This document shows, piece by piece, positions 12,316 to 12,800 of a stretch of 12,800 nucleotides of DNA; position 1 is the first letter of the stretch, and every line of letters starts with the position of its first letter. The notes under the pieces were generated by a model, which worked only from the letters and a program-made list of their open reading frames with translations, made no database searches and was not told the DNA's origin. The translations under genes and the position numbers were made by a program. The DNA comes from Halovivax sp. Its GTDB lineage: Archaea; Halobacteriota; Halobacteria; Halobacteriales; Natrialbaceae. Location: contig SKPV01000150.1 in the NCBI GenBank assembly GCA_007119345.1, positions 1-12,800 on the forward strand, written 5' to 3'.

Positions 12316-12789
12316 TCAGTCGCTGTCGTCGCTGTCGTCTTCGTCGTGGTCGTCCATCCGGTCCGCGAGGTCCTTCGGGTCGAGCTCCTCTTTGACGAGC
12401 TTCTCGAGGAAGCCAACGTTGATCCGGAACTTCATCGCCTGCTTGTCGCCGTCGTAGAGCTTGATCACGAGCCAGTCGATCTTGCTCATCACGTGCTCGA
12501 TGTCCTTGACGGACTTCTGGAGCCCCTTGCCGACGTCTTCGACGGCCTCGCGCTTCTTGTGGTCTTTCAACTCGAGCGTGACGACGAGTTTTCCACCGTC
12601 TTTCTTCACGTCGCGGATGCCGACACGGTCGGTGTACTTCTCAAGCTCGTCCAGATCCACGAGGTCGTGGATGTCGTCACCGTCGTCGTACCCGTCGTCG
12701 TCGCCGTTATCGTCGTCTCCGTCGTCGCCGCCGGCGCCGGTTCGTTCCTCCGGCTCGCCGTCGTCGCCGTCGTCATCGTCGCCGCCCAT
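12316..12789 (-). CDS. hypothetical extremely acidic protein with Lys-rich core
   Basis: I do not recognise the family. The 157-residue product has three parts: an N-terminal tail (about 1-42) made almost wholly of Asp, Gly and Glu; a folded-looking core (about 43-140); and a short Asp/Ser-rich tail. The core pattern is LVDLDELEKY, VGIRDVKKDGGKLVVTLELKD (a strand-turn-strand), a helix EDVGKGLQKSVKDIEHVMSKIDW, then VIKLYDGDKQAMKFRINV and a final helix FLEKLVKEEL. The core has about 20 lysines, unusual beside Arg-rich neighbours. No cysteines, signal peptide or membrane segments are present, so it is probably cytosolic, possibly a binding or adaptor protein. The ATG at 12789 is 11 bp from the window edge, so an earlier start cannot be excluded. 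It is convergent with the Mut7-C gene. Confidence 0.72.
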   Translation of the reverse strand: MGGDDDDGDDGEPEERTGAGGDDGDDDNGDDDGYDDGDDIHDLVDLDELEKYTDRVGIRDVKKDGGKLVVTLELKDHKKREAVEDVGKGLQKSVKDIEHVMSKIDWLVIKLYDGDKQAMKFRINVGFLEKLVKEELDPKDLADRMDDHDEDDSDDSD

Positions 12790-12800
12790 ACAGCCCGCCA

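Noticed and set aside
12316..12789. Gas-vesicle accessory protein
   Set aside because: The acidic tails and Lys-rich core recall some gas-vesicle operon proteins, but I cannot match the sequence to GvpO, GvpH, GvpK or others, and no Gvp gene is visible in the window.

Overview
The window is ordinary chromosomal DNA from a halophilic archaeon (class Halobacteria). It is very GC-rich with strong G/C third-position preference. The proteins are rich in Asp and Glu. Several genes have a TATA-like element about 26-30 bp before the start codon and no Shine-Dalgarno site, as in leaderless haloarchaeal transcripts. Several families are typical of haloarchaea (DUF5788, CxxC zinc-ribbon microproteins, ArsA/Get3 ATPases, AN1-rhomboid fusions). 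I see no tRNA, rRNA, CRISPR array, insertion sequence, integrase or phage gene. No gene-free stretch exceeds 300 bp; the longest is 2477-2689 (213 bp), which holds the upstream regions of two divergent genes.

Layout. 1-71: a 26-bp tandem repeat that runs up to the stop codon of a CinA-type nicotinamide-nucleotide amidase (minus). 592-957: an NTF2-like protein four bases upstream of it, in the same operon. 1054-2166: a class I/II PLP aminotransferase (plus), divergent from that operon. 2231-2476: a small zinc-ribbon protein (minus). 2690-3979: an ArsA/Get3-family ATPase with a long Gly-rich insert (plus). 4125-4856: a polytopic membrane protein (plus). 4927-6294 and 6327-7247: glycerate 2-kinase preceded by a short-chain dehydrogenase (minus, likely co-transcribed). 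7447-8238: endonuclease V (minus). 8342-9256: a rhomboid protease with an N-terminal AN1 zinc finger (minus). 9365-9805: a DUF5788 protein. 9873-11663: a family X DNA polymerase with a PHP domain. 11738-12193: a Mut7-C PIN-like protein. These last three are on the plus strand. 12316-12789: an unrecognised, extremely acidic protein (minus).

How the genes fit together. The right half has a nucleic-acid maintenance flavour: endonuclease V (inosine/deaminated-base repair), PolX-PHP (gap filling with 3'-end processing) and a Mut7-C putative nuclease, with DUF5788 directly before polX. The ArsA/Get3 ATPase, the polytopic membrane protein and the AN1-rhomboid concern membrane-protein handling, but they are not one operon. 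The SDR and glycerate kinase may be metabolically linked.

The most unusual feature is a recurring architecture rather than a gene. Short imperfect tandem repeats, each with its own sequence and period (about 21, 23, 26, 27-37 and 36-40 bp), sit at or immediately beyond the 3' ends of at least five genes (cinA, the ArsA gene, glycerate kinase, nfi, the Mut7-C gene). A weak two-copy case follows the aminotransferase. In the glycerate kinase, nfi and Mut7-C cases the last codons themselves form one copy, so gene ends appear to have been duplicated into the 3' flank. A compact G-quadruplex motif (four G4 runs) lies between the divergent rhomboid and DUF5788 genes.
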